Shown here: positions 34,082 through 41,500 of the stretch, one piece after another
Layout: each line of letters begins with the position of its first letter
Position numbering within the stretch: the first letter of the stretch is position 1
NCBI RefSeq assembly: GCF_001552595.1
Contig: NZ_BCRM01000001.1
Coordinates: 1,178,001 to 1,242,000 of the forward strand
Length of the DNA: 64,000 nt
DNA from: Rhodococcus erythropolis NBRC 15567
GTDB taxonomy: Bacteria; Actinomycetota; Actinomycetes; Mycobacteriales; Mycobacteriaceae
Direction: 5' to 3'
Position numbers and translations under genes: made by a program
The notes under the pieces: model-generated
What the model was told of the DNA's origin: nothing
Database searches by the model: none
What the model saw: only the letters and a program-made list of their open reading frames with translations

Positions 34082-35428
34082 GTGAGTAACTCTGTGGTCT
34101 GGTTTCGACGTGATCTGAGGGTAGGTGACCTTCCCACCCTGAGTGCAGCGTCGGATGCCGGCGGGCAGACGTTGGGTTTGTTCGTTCTCGACGAGAACCT
34201 GCTCGGACCGGCAGGCTCACCCCGTCAGGATCAACTGTTCGCCAACTTGACGGCGCTCGATCATCAACTCGACGGAAAACTGATGGTTGTTCGAGGTGAT
34301 CCGGCGGACGTGGTGCCCCGTGTAGCGGAATCCGTTGGCGCCGAAGAAGTTCACATCAGTGCCGACTACGGACCCTACGGCCGACGGCGCGACGCGGCCG
34401 TGGCGGAGCAGGTGGAGTTGATCGCCACCGGATCTCCGTATGCCGTGGCGCCCGGACGCGTCACCAAGGCGGACGGTGATCCGTACAAGGTGTTCACGCC
34501 GTACTTCCGTCAGTGGATGGAACACGGTTGGCGGGGCCCCGCGTCGACCGATGCGCAGACGGTCCGTTGGTTCGATCCGAGCGACAAGGAGGGTGGCCCG
34601 CGGCGGGTGAGTATCCCCGCGCCATCCGCCTCCGTCAGCGATTTCGTCGGTGAGGTCGGCGCCCTCGAACAGTGGAAAGAATACTGTGAGAACGATCTTG
34701 ACCGGTACGACGACGAACGAAATCGGCCTGACCTCGACACCACGAGCCGGATGTCGATTCCGCTCAAGTACGGCACGATCCATCCGCGAACGATGTTGGC
34801 AGATCTCTCCAAGCGACTGGGCGACGGCGCTCAGGCTTACCGTCGCCAGTTGGCGTGGCGAGACTTCTACGCAGACATCCTGTTTCAACGCCCCGACAGC
34901 GCGCGGAAAAACTACGACGACAAGTTCGACCGTTTACGTCACGACGGTGGAGTGGACGCAGACGCCGCCTTCACGGCCTGGTGTGAGGGCAAGACCGGCT
35001 TCCCGATCGTGGATGCCGGCATGCGGCAACTCGCGGCCGAGAACTGGATGCATAATCGGGTGCGAATGATCGTCGCGTCTTTTCTGGTGAAGGACCTACA
35101 CATTCCGTGGTGGCGTGGCGCACGGTTCTTCATGTCGCATCTGGTGGACGGTGACTTGGCCTCCAATCAGCACGGGTGGCAGTGGACTGCAGGGTCGGGC
35201 ACAGATGCTTCGCCCTTCTTCCGCGTCTTCAACCCCATCACGCAGGGAGAGAAGTTCGATCCCGACGGCACATACGTCCGTCGGTGGGTTCCCGAACTCC
35301 GCGATGTTCCCGGGAAGGCCGTCCACTCGTTGAAGGCGATGCGCCCGGTCGACTACCCGGACCCGATCGTCGATCACGCGCATGAGCGTGAGGAAGCCTT
35401 GCGCCGGTACGGCGAGATCAAGGGCTGA
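34082..35428 (+). CDS. phr: Deoxyribodipyrimidine photolyase
   Basis: A flavoprotein of about 448 residues that repairs cyclobutane pyrimidine dimers with blue light. The N-terminal photolyase domain starts NSVVWFRRDLRVGDLPTL. The C-terminal FAD domain has WRDFYADILFQRP, then GFPIVDAGMRQLAAENWMHN, RVRMIVASFLVKDL, and the DNA/FAD-binding DGDLASNQHGWQWTAGSGTD. All features agree with class I CPD photolyases. The GTG at 34082 starts 10 bp after the TetR gene. Cryptochrome-like roles cannot be excluded, but the NQHGWQW segment favours repair. Confidence 0.94.
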   Translation: MSNSVVWFRRDLRVGDLPTLSAASDAGGQTLGLFVLDENLLGPAGSPRQDQLFANLTALDHQLDGKLMVVRGDPADVVPRVAESVGAEEVHISADYGPYGRRRDAAVAEQVELIATGSPYAVAPGRVTKADGDPYKVFTPYFRQWMEHGWRGPASTDAQTVRWFDPSDKEGGPRRVSIPAPSASVSDFVGEVGALEQWKEYCENDLDRYDDERNRPDLDTTSRMSIPLKYGTIHPRTMLADLSKRLGDGAQAYRRQLAWRDFYADILFQRPDSARKNYDDKFDRLRHDGGVDADAAFTAWCEGKTGFPIVDAGMRQLAAENWMHNRVRMIVASFLVKDLHIPWWRGARFFMSHLVDGDLASNQHGWQWTAGSGTDASPFFRVFNPITQGEKFDPDGTYVRRWVPELRDVPGKAVHSLKAMRPVDYPDPIVDHAHEREEALRRYGEIKG

Positions 35429-35432
35429 GTGC

Positions 35433-35801
35433 TCAGTGATCTGCGGGCGCTACGCGGAGGCGGTTTCCGTCCAGATCTGAAATGACGAATGTCAGACCGA
35501 AGACATCTTCGTTTGGCTCTTCGACGACCTCAATTCCCTTGGCCACCCACTCGTCGTAGATCGCCCGAATTTCATTGCTCCCGCCGTCGACCAATATGCC
35601 GACTTCGAAATTGCGCGGAGTCGCGGGATCGAGGTCGCGGGACTTGCCGCTCCACAGTGCAAGGACCACGCCGCCGCCGAGGTCGAAGGTCATGTACCGA
35701 GGGCTGAGGACCTCAGGCTTCGCGTCGAACAATTCGCCGTAGAACGCTGCTGCGGAGGCGGCATCGCTGACGTAGATCAGAAACTGGTTGGGTAGTCGCA
35801 C
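35433..35801 (-). CDS. VOC (glyoxalase/bleomycin resistance) family protein
   Basis: A 122-residue single VOC module (NQFLIYVSDAASAAAFYGEL at the start; VEEPNEDVFGLTFVISDLDG at the end). The beta-alpha-beta-beta-beta pattern is typical of metal-dependent glyoxalase-fold enzymes and of drug-binding proteins. The function cannot be set from sequence. It is convergent with the photolyase gene, 4 bp apart. Cytoplasmic. Confidence 0.85.
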   Translation of the reverse strand: MRLPNQFLIYVSDAASAAAFYGELFDAKPEVLSPRYMTFDLGGGVVLALWSGKSRDLDPATPRNFEVGILVDGGSNEIRAIYDEWVAKGIEVVEEPNEDVFGLTFVISDLDGNRLRVAPADH

Positions 35802-35957
35802 TGTGGTTTTCCCTCTCCCGTTGATGTTCGGGCCACCGGCAGCGGGGCGTGTGCCTGGTCGTGCGGGGCCGTGTTCAACACTTCCCTCGCGCCGGACGAA
35901 TGTCCAAGAACGAGTGCGTCTGAGAGGCAGATGGATTACTTATGACGACTGCTGCAG

Positions 35958-36404
35958 TCACACCGCACTGAGGTGGTACCCGACGCTCAGGTTCGGGTAG
36001 TAGCCGTCGATGTAGCTCGAGATGAAGTAGTGATCAGGGTCGGTGGTGCGAGTTCCGTCGGTGTCGAACTGCGGATAGTCGTTGGCCATGAAGACGGCTT
36101 GTCCGCCGCCGGGAGTGGAATAGACGACGTCGACCGTCAGGCCGCGCGGGTCCTGGTTGTATGCCGTGACGATCTCGGTCTCGTGGGGCGCGAGCGACTG
36201 GCGTGGGCTCTGCATCCACTGTCCGTAGGGGTTGTCGGCGCCTTCGAGATGAATTGTCTGTTCGGTGTCGTTGCCGATCGTCATCGTGATGGTGTTGCCG
36301 GTCGTGGGAAGAGTTCCGGCACTGGCGATTCCGCTCAATCCCAAAGTGAGGGCGCCGGCGGCCAGAGCTGTGATTGCGGCAACTACGTAGCGTGGGTTCG
36401 TCAT
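35958..36404 (-). CDS. Secreted protein of unknown function
   Basis: A 148-residue protein with a clear signal peptide (YVVAAITALAAGALTLGLSG) and an AxA cleavage site at about residue 30 (ASAGT). The mature part of about 118 residues is rich in Thr, Asp and Tyr and predicted to be mainly beta (NTITMTIGNDTEQTIHLEG; LTVDVVYSTPGGGQAVFMAN). No Cys is present. I do not recognise the family. The ATG at 36404 is preceded by AAAGGA; the frame is open to 36455. Confidence 0.75.
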   Translation of the reverse strand: MTNPRYVVAAITALAAGALTLGLSGIASAGTLPTTGNTITMTIGNDTEQTIHLEGADNPYGQWMQSPRQSLAPHETEIVTAYNQDPRGLTVDVVYSTPGGGQAVFMANDYPQFDTDGTRTTDPDHYFISSYIDGYYPNLSVGYHLSAV

Positions 36405-36538
36405 CGTCGGTGTCCTTTGTCCGGGTGAGCGTTCGGTTGGCTCTCTCGAAGACAACTATGTCGGAGCGGATCGATGTCGTATGTCCACTTCCGGGACCCT
36501 GTGCAGGAGGAACGGTGTGTCCACCGATCGGGGGACAC

Positions 36539-37777
36539 CTACTCCGACACGGAAACAGCTTCGACCTTTCGCTCGCCGGTGACCAGCAGTCCGATCAGTG
36601 CGGCGGCCGCGAGAACCATGACGAGTGCGCCGTAGCCACGCGTCGTATCCACCAACCCCACCTTGCCGACCAGGTAGCCGGCCAGCAATGCCGGAAGGCT
36701 GTTGGCCAGATATGCGATGACGTAGACGGTGGACAACAACCCCGCGCGTTCGTGGTTCTCGGCCAGCGGCATGACAGTCAGGATGGTTCCCTGGAATCCT
36801 GCTCCGAAGCCGATCCCGGCAACAGCCGTACCAACCAGAATCAATACTGCAGAGGATGTTTCAGCACCGATGAGTGTGACGGCCACCCCGAGCACCAAGG
36901 CGGTCGTTCCGATCAGCATCACGGTTCGGCCGCCGAGTTTGCGGAAGGTGAGCACCGCTGCGGCTCCGAATCCCGTCAGTGTTGCGACCATGATGGCACC
37001 GATGAGCGAGCTGTGAACGTCAAGTGCGTTGCGCGCCAGCGCCGGTCCGAGTGAGAGGTAGAAACCGCCCAGCGCCCAGACCGCGATCAGGCACGGTGCG
37101 GTGAGCGCAATCATGGTTCGGGCCTCGCGAGGAACAGCAAGGGTGGGGCGTAGCGACTGCCAGGCTCCGGGGCGTCCGCCCGAAGTCTCGGGAGCGGCCC
37201 AAACCCCGAGGATCTCGAGGACGACGAGTACGAGAAGGACCAGGTAGACAGTGCTGGTTGGCCTGGGCAGGTGCTCGCTGATGAGACTCGAACCCACGGC
37301 TCCGACGGCAAGCCCCACCGTCGGAGCAACGCTGTTGATGATCGATCCGCGTCCCGGAGTGCGTTCGAGGTCGATCAACGCCGAACCCAAAGCGCTGATT
37401 GCAGCGCCGGTGGCAACACCCTGCACGACCCGGGCGATCAACAGAATGGTCAAACCATCGGCCGAGGCGAACAGGGCGAGCGAGACCGCCTCCAAGGCGA
37501 GCGCTCCGAGCAGGACCGGGCGCCTGCCGATGTGATCGGACAGGGATCCGGCGGTCAAGAGCGTGGCGAGCAATGCGAGAGCGTAGATGCCGAACACGAG
37601 CGTCGACGCGAGCGAGGAGAATCCCCACAACTGTTGATAGTGCTCGTACAACGGTGTCGGGGTCGCGGAGGCGCCCAGGAACGTAGCGATGATGACGGCG
37701 ATGAGTGTGAAAGCGGCGCCTCGCCCCAAGCGTGGGCGTGAAGTGCTCTCGGTCGGTGGTGAAATGGTCGTTGTCAT
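36539..37777 (-). CDS. MFS efflux transporter
   Basis: A 412-residue major facilitator with twelve hydrophobic segments. The loop 2-3 signature (TAGSLSDHIGRRPVLLGAL) and the motif-C-like NSVAPTVGLAVGAVGSSL segment in helix 5 suggest a proton-driven drug exporter of the DHA1 group. It is divergent from a TetR gene across a perfect 23-bp palindrome, so it is probably induced by its substrate. A short GTGTCC/GGACAC hairpin lies at its 3' end (36517-36538). Confidence 0.9.
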   Translation of the reverse strand: MTTTISPPTESTSRPRLGRGAAFTLIAVIIATFLGASATPTPLYEHYQQLWGFSSLASTLVFGIYALALLATLLTAGSLSDHIGRRPVLLGALALEAVSLALFASADGLTILLIARVVQGVATGAAISALGSALIDLERTPGRGSIINSVAPTVGLAVGAVGSSLISEHLPRPTSTVYLVLLVLVVLEILGVWAAPETSGGRPGAWQSLRPTLAVPREARTMIALTAPCLIAVWALGGFYLSLGPALARNALDVHSSLIGAIMVATLTGFGAAAVLTFRKLGGRTVMLIGTTALVLGVAVTLIGAETSSAVLILVGTAVAGIGFGAGFQGTILTVMPLAENHERAGLLSTVYVIAYLANSLPALLAGYLVGKVGLVDTTRGYGALVMVLAAAALIGLLVTGERKVEAVSVSE

Positions 37778-37812
37778 TGTCGTAGCGCTTCCCGTGCGGG
37801 TGGTGAAGACTT

Positions 37813-37879
37813 CAAACGCAAATACTTTGCGTTTGGGACGCTACGCCTGGCCGTAGCCTAATGCAACATCTTTGCGTTA
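37813..37879. promoter_or_regulatory. Two operators between MFS and TetR genes
   Basis: CAAACGCAAA and TTTGCGTTTG with a TAC centre form a perfect 23-bp dyad at 37813-37835. A weaker copy (TAATGCAA/TTTGCGTTA) covers 37859-37879, just before the TetR start codon. The pair suggests one repressor controlling both the pump and itself. Confidence 0.75.
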
Positions 37880-37889
37880 GTATTGATTT

Positions 37890-38480
37890 ATGAGTCCGTC
37901 CGCAGGTCCGCGCCCCGGTGGCCGCAGTGCGCGCATCCAACAGGCAGTGCATGCGTCGGCGCGTAAGTTGTTGGAACAGCGTGATCGGGCAGAGATCACG
38001 GTGCCGATGATCGCAACCGATGCGGGTGTGACCCCGTCGACCATCTATCGGCGGTGGGGCGACATCAACGAAGTCTTTGCCGATGTCTCGATCGAGAGAT
38101 TGCGACCGGACGCCGACCCGCGTGAAACGGGTTCGCTCCGAGGGGATCTGACGATCTGGGCGCAGGACTATCTGGAGGAGATGTCTGCACCCGTCGGTCG
38201 CGCATCGCTGCGAGATGTGCTGATGAGCGACGACCAGACGCACGCACCGGACGGCACGAAGAAGTTCAAGTGCGCCTTTTTCTGTCGGACACAGATCGAC
38301 GTGATCCTAGCTCGTTGGCCGGAAGCTGCTGACGTGGATGGTGATTCGGTAGTGGACCACGTGGTGGCACCGATCATCTACCGAATTCTGTTCGACCTCG
38401 AACCGGTCGCGCCGCAGCGAGTTGCGGAATTAGTGGATCAGACGCTTGCGCTCGCGGCGCGGGTCGGTGCCGAAGGCTGA
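37890..38480 (+). CDS. TetR family transcriptional regulator
   Basis: A 196-residue TetR-type regulator (ARKLLEQRDRAEITVPMIAT, DAGVTPSTIYRRWGDINEVF) with a helical C-terminal domain that includes FFCRTQIDVILARWPEAADV. It is divergent from the MFS pump, with two related dyads between, and so is likely its local repressor. The 3' end overlaps an acetyltransferase remnant on the opposite strand. Confidence 0.9.
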   Translation: MSPSAGPRPGGRSARIQQAVHASARKLLEQRDRAEITVPMIATDAGVTPSTIYRRWGDINEVFADVSIERLRPDADPRETGSLRGDLTIWAQDYLEEMSAPVGRASLRDVLMSDDQTHAPDGTKKFKCAFFCRTQIDVILARWPEAADVDGDSVVDHVVAPIIYRILFDLEPVAPQRVAELVDQTLALAARVGAEG

Positions 38481-38677
38481 TCGCTGCGTAGCCGGGCGTG
38501 GACGTGCATGTCGTGCCAGCCGTCGGCGTGCCTGGCAGAGCCTCGTCGAACACCTTCTTCGCTGAACCCTGCTTTGGTGGCGACTCGGCACGATCGTGGG
38601 TTGTGGATCGAGTGTGCGAGTTCCAGTCGATGAAACCCTACTTCGCGGAATGCCCACTCGGACAGTGCGGTTACGGC
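38438..38677 (-). pseudogene. C-terminal remnant of a GNAT acetyltransferase
   Basis: An open frame of about 79 residues with no start codon. It reads AVTALSEWAFREVGFHRLEL, AHSIHNPRSCRVATKAGFSE, EGVRRGSARHADGWHDMHVH. This is the C-terminal acetyl-CoA-binding half of RimJ/RimL-type GNAT enzymes, with the typical N...S.. VA.K.GF..EG pattern. The frame is closed upstream by the stop codon of the adjacent TetR gene (38678-38680), which happens to be in the same frame. The N-terminal half is missing. It also overlaps the 3' end of the convergent TetR gene by about 43 bp. Confidence 0.75.
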
Positions 38678-39274
38678 CTACGTGTTCCGGCTCTGCCACT
38701 CTGTGTTCAGGCGGCGCGCAGATTCCAGAGTTGCGATCGCCTCTTCGGTGTCAACTCGCGCGAGGACCAGTGCACTTACTGTGCAGGAGAGAAGGATTCG
38801 AGTGCGGTCTGAGAGCGTGGCGTCTGTCTCGGTCGGAAATGTGGCTTGTAGCCCGCTGCGAATTGCAACGGCAAGTTCTTGCCGATAGGCGCGGATCACG
38901 GCTGCCACCGCATCGTCGTGCGCGCCGAGTCCGGCAGCCGTATTGAGAAGTAGGCAACCGCGCCGAGGCGAGTCGGCGGTCATGGTGCCGATCGCGTGCT
39001 CAAGCGAGTAAAGGTAGTCGTCGACGGCGTCTGTCCCGGGATTTGTCGTGAGGCCGCGCAGACGTGGCCGGATGACATGTTCGAGGTACATCTGCACTGC
39101 GGCGTCGAACAATCCGCGCTTGTTGGTGAACGAGTTGTAGAGACTTGACCGACTCAGCCCCGTCGCGGATTCGAGGTCTCCGAGTGAGGCGCCTTCGTAT
39201 CCGCGTGCCCAGAAAACGTCCAAAGCGGCAGCGACCACGGCTGTTGTGTCGAATTCTTGTGATCTGCCCATCAA
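38678..39274 (-). CDS. TetR family transcriptional regulator
   Basis: A 198-residue TetR-type regulator. The HTH region is VVAAALDVFWARGYEGASLG and ATGLSRSSLYNSFTNKRGLF. The helical C-terminal domain includes DSPRRGCLLLNTAAGLGAHD, a segment typical of the group that controls small stress or redox genes. It is divergent from a DUF1304 membrane protein across a 46-bp near-perfect palindrome. The acetyltransferase remnant follows directly after its stop codon. Confidence 0.9.
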   Translation of the reverse strand: MMGRSQEFDTTAVVAAALDVFWARGYEGASLGDLESATGLSRSSLYNSFTNKRGLFDAAVQMYLEHVIRPRLRGLTTNPGTDAVDDYLYSLEHAIGTMTADSPRRGCLLLNTAAGLGAHDDAVAAVIRAYRQELAVAIRSGLQATFPTETDATLSDRTRILLSCTVSALVLARVDTEEAIATLESARRLNTEWQSRNT

Positions 39275-39285
39275 AGCCTCGCTCT

Positions 39286-39331
39286 TTCTGTATCGTTCGG
39301 TCCAGTATATATTGGACCGAACGATACAGAA
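39286..39331. promoter_or_regulatory. 46-bp near-perfect palindrome between TetR and DUF1304 genes
   Basis: Arms of 19 nt (TTCTGTATCGTTCGGTCCA and its complement) flank GTATATAT, with only one mismatched pair in the whole 46 bp. The TATA-rich centre may also be a -10 region. It starts 12 bp from the TetR start codon and ends 27 bp before the DUF1304 start codon. This is a strong TetR operator candidate. Confidence 0.85.
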
Positions 39332-39358
39332 TTCACTCGAAGCAACAGGAGTTCACCG

Positions 39359-39745
39359 ATGAACGTCGCCGGCTACATCTTCGCGGGACTGGCCGCAGCA
39401 GTGCACGTATACATTTTTGTCCTCGAATCGATTCTCTGGACGGCACCGAAGACCCGCGCCACGTTCGGCGTGAAGTCCGAGGAAGAGGCGATCACCACGC
39501 AGCCGCTCGCCTTCAACCAGGGCTTTTACAACCTTTTCCTGGCGATCGTGTCGGCGGTCGGCATCGTGATTGCGGCGACCGGCTCCGCGTCGGTCGGAAT
39601 TGCCCTCGTCCTGGCGGGCACAGGATCGATGGTTGCCGCGGGATTGGTGCTGATTCTCTCGTCTCCCGACAAAGCCCGCGCAGCCGTCGTGCAGATGCTT
39701 TTCCCAGTTATTGCCGTTGTTCTGCTGGTAATCCACCTGCTCTGA
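39359..39745 (+). CDS. DUF1304 family membrane protein
   Basis: A 128-residue protein with four membrane segments: GYIFAGLAAAVHVYIFVLES, then NLFLAIVSAVGIVIAATGSA, then SVGIALVLAGTGSMVAAGLV, then FPVIAVVLLVIHLL. The motif NQGFYNLFLA is the hallmark of DUF1304. No biochemical role is known to me. The gene starts just after the long palindrome and is probably the sole target of the divergent TetR regulator. CAGGAG lies upstream of the ATG. Confidence 0.88.
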   Translation: MNVAGYIFAGLAAAVHVYIFVLESILWTAPKTRATFGVKSEEEAITTQPLAFNQGFYNLFLAIVSAVGIVIAATGSASVGIALVLAGTGSMVAAGLVLILSSPDKARAAVVQMLFPVIAVVLLVIHLL

Positions 39746-39750
39746 GTGCT

Positions 39751-40260
39751 CTATCCGCCGCCGAGCACCAGTGATTCGATCAACGCAAAAGCCCCGTTGA
39801 GTGCTCCACAATCGAAGGCTTCGGCCAGGGCGTATCCGATGACAAGTTCGTCGGTGCTCGGCGTGCTCGACCAGACTGCGTCGGTCTGTCTGGGATCGGA
39901 TTCCTCGTTCTTGGAGAAGTGCCCGATCCGCAATCCGTCGCGGGTGAATGCACTGTTCGCGTCGTCGACTGGGGCGAAGTTCAAACTCACGCCGTCGACG
40001 AGTGCCGAGACAGAGTACGAGCGACGGGACAGAAACCCTTTGCCGACGGTGAGTTCGACTTCGTCGCCACCGACAGTGAAGAACAAGTCGGCGGCGGCGC
40101 GCGTTCCGATGGGTGTGCCTTCGCGGCGCGGGGCATCGACTCGACGCGTCAACAGAGCGTGTGAGTTGCCGTTTCGGACGTCGACGACCCCCGTGTCGAC
40201 ATCGAACGAGATCTCGACTTTTCCGTGAATCGGGTCCATTGCGGCGTATTTGACCGTCAC
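39751..40260 (-). CDS. Hypothetical soluble protein
   Basis: A 169-residue protein with no domain I recognise. Segments are VEISFDVDTGVVDVRNGNSH, DLFFTVGGDEVELTVGKGFL and ELVIGYALAEAFDCGALNGA. The pattern of alternating hydrophobics suggests a beta-rich N-terminal half and a helical end. There is no signal peptide. The GTG at 40260 was chosen because AGGGGGT lies 7 nt upstream; the frame is open to 40371. It ends 6 bp from the convergent DUF1304 gene. Confidence 0.7.
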   Translation of the reverse strand: MTVKYAAMDPIHGKVEISFDVDTGVVDVRNGNSHALLTRRVDAPRREGTPIGTRAAADLFFTVGGDEVELTVGKGFLSRRSYSVSALVDGVSLNFAPVDDANSAFTRDGLRIGHFSKNEESDPRQTDAVWSSTPSTDELVIGYALAEAFDCGALNGAFALIESLVLGGG

Positions 40261-40444
40261 TGTGCCTACCCCCTGTAAGTGTGAACTCGGGTCCATAATA
40301 CGTGGTGGGAGCGTTGTCCAGTATGCCCGAATCCAAAAAAATAGTGCCGAATGACGCGCGTTTGCGGCCAAATGCTTCTACGCTGGGTCTTGGGTTTGTT
40401 GCGCATCCCACAACGGTTTTTCCCACGCCAGACGAGGAGCGCCT

Positions 40445-40486
40445 ATGAGGTTGTCGACTACTTGTTCTGTTGCTACGAAGGCTTGA
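40445..40486 (+). CDS. Possible 13-residue leader peptide or small ORF
   Basis: ATG with GAGGAG 6 nt upstream opens a 13-codon frame (MRLSTTCSVATKA). Its stop lies in a 14-bp palindrome (GGCTTGATCAAGCC), and a strong hairpin begins 9 bp later. The 300-bp gap around it (40261-40561) holds no other gene that I can support. The set-up resembles a leader peptide or the end of a small RNA, but no attenuated gene follows on the same strand, so the call is weak. Confidence 0.25.
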   Translation: MRLSTTCSVATKA

Positions 40487-40494
40487 TCAAGCCG

Positions 40495-40544
40495 GAATTG
40501 CCTCTGCCGGATGGTGCTCGAGACCCATCCGGCAGAGGCAATTC
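40495..40544. terminator. Strong hairpin downstream of the SDR gene
   Basis: Perfect 20-nt arms (GAATTGCCTCTGCCGGATGG and its complement) enclose a 10-nt loop, 18 bp beyond the 3' end of the leftward SDR gene. There is no U-tract on either strand. It is probably that gene's terminator, and may also end a transcript from the left. Confidence 0.75.
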
Positions 40545-40561
40545 TGCATCAGTTCGGGCCT

Positions 40562-41407
40562 TCAGCCGCCGGCGAATTTTTCCGAGGTGCCGAGATCGAT
40601 CGGCAACGCGATGCCGGTGATCCCGCGCCCGGCCGGCCCCACCAGATAGAACACCGCATCCGCAATCACTTCGGGGTCGACCCACGGGTGGGGCAGCAGA
40701 TTCAGCTTCGACATGATCGGAGCGGTATCGGCGAGGACAGGATTCTCCAAGTCTGGACGGAACGCACGAACCATCGGTTCGTGGTCGATCATCGTCGTTC
40801 GCACATTGCCCGGGTGTACAGAGTTGACCCGAATGTCCGCCCAGCCGAGTTCGTTGGCCAGAGACTTCGCCAACCCCCGAACGGCGTGCTTCGACGCGGA
40901 ATAGTGTGCGATACCCGGCACGCCTCGAAGCCCGGCCATCGAGCTGATCAACACGATGGATCCACCTCGATTGCCGTTCATGATGTGCGGAATCGACACC
41001 TTGGTCGTCAACCAAACGCCGGTGACGTTGATGTCCATCAGCTCGCGGAACTCTTCGGCGCTCAGGTCCCAGGACAATTTCGCCGACGCCGCGATTCCCG
41101 CGTTGGCGATCACGATGTCCAGTCGGCCGAGTTTCTCGACTCCGGCGTCGACCGCTGATTTCAGGGCATCGAGGTCGCGAGTGTCCGCGACGGATGCGAC
41201 GATGCGCCGGCCCTGAGCTTCGACCAGGGCGACGGTCTGGTCGAGGTCGGCTTCGGTGGCCATGTCGTACCCCGCCGTTGCGACCGGCGCGCACAGATCC
41301 ACCGCGATGATGTCCGCGCCCTCGGACGCGAGCTTGACGGCATGTGCGCGCCCTTGACCGCGCGCCGCTCCGGTGATGAATGCGACCTGACCGTCCAAAT
41401 TGCCCAT
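40562..41407 (-). CDS. Mycofactocin-type short-chain dehydrogenase/reductase
   Basis: A 281-residue SDR. The nucleotide motif is AFITGAARGQGRAHAVKLA, followed by GADIIAVDLCAP; the active site has LISSMAGLRG and the YSASK motif. The GQGR.HAV.LA and DIIAVD.CAP patterns and the extra loop (ATEADLDQTVALVEAQGRR) match the group of actinobacterial SDRs associated with mycofactocin, which hold NADH without exchange. No mycofactocin gene is in the window. The start is set at the ATG at 41407. Substrate unknown, probably an alcohol. Confidence 0.85.
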   Translation of the reverse strand: MGNLDGQVAFITGAARGQGRAHAVKLASEGADIIAVDLCAPVATAGYDMATEADLDQTVALVEAQGRRIVASVADTRDLDALKSAVDAGVEKLGRLDIVIANAGIAASAKLSWDLSAEEFRELMDINVTGVWLTTKVSIPHIMNGNRGGSIVLISSMAGLRGVPGIAHYSASKHAVRGLAKSLANELGWADIRVNSVHPGNVRTTMIDHEPMVRAFRPDLENPVLADTAPIMSKLNLLPHPWVDPEVIADAVFYLVGPAGRGITGIALPIDLGTSEKFAGG

Positions 41408-41500
41408 CGAACTTCCCCTGCCCGTCTGAGTCGTTGAAAACTGGAACGTGTTCATACTGCTACGTTCGGTGCGAGCCAGGCAGGGGAATTCTCTGAATCC

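Noticed and set aside
38498-38812. A 104-codon plus-strand frame after the TetR gene
   Set aside because: The opposite strand encodes a recognisable acetyltransferase remnant and the end of a TetR gene; the plus frame has no similarity that I can see.
40351-40620. An 89-codon plus-strand frame over the hairpin at 40495
   Set aside because: It crosses a terminator hairpin and enters the SDR gene antisense, and has a poor start region.
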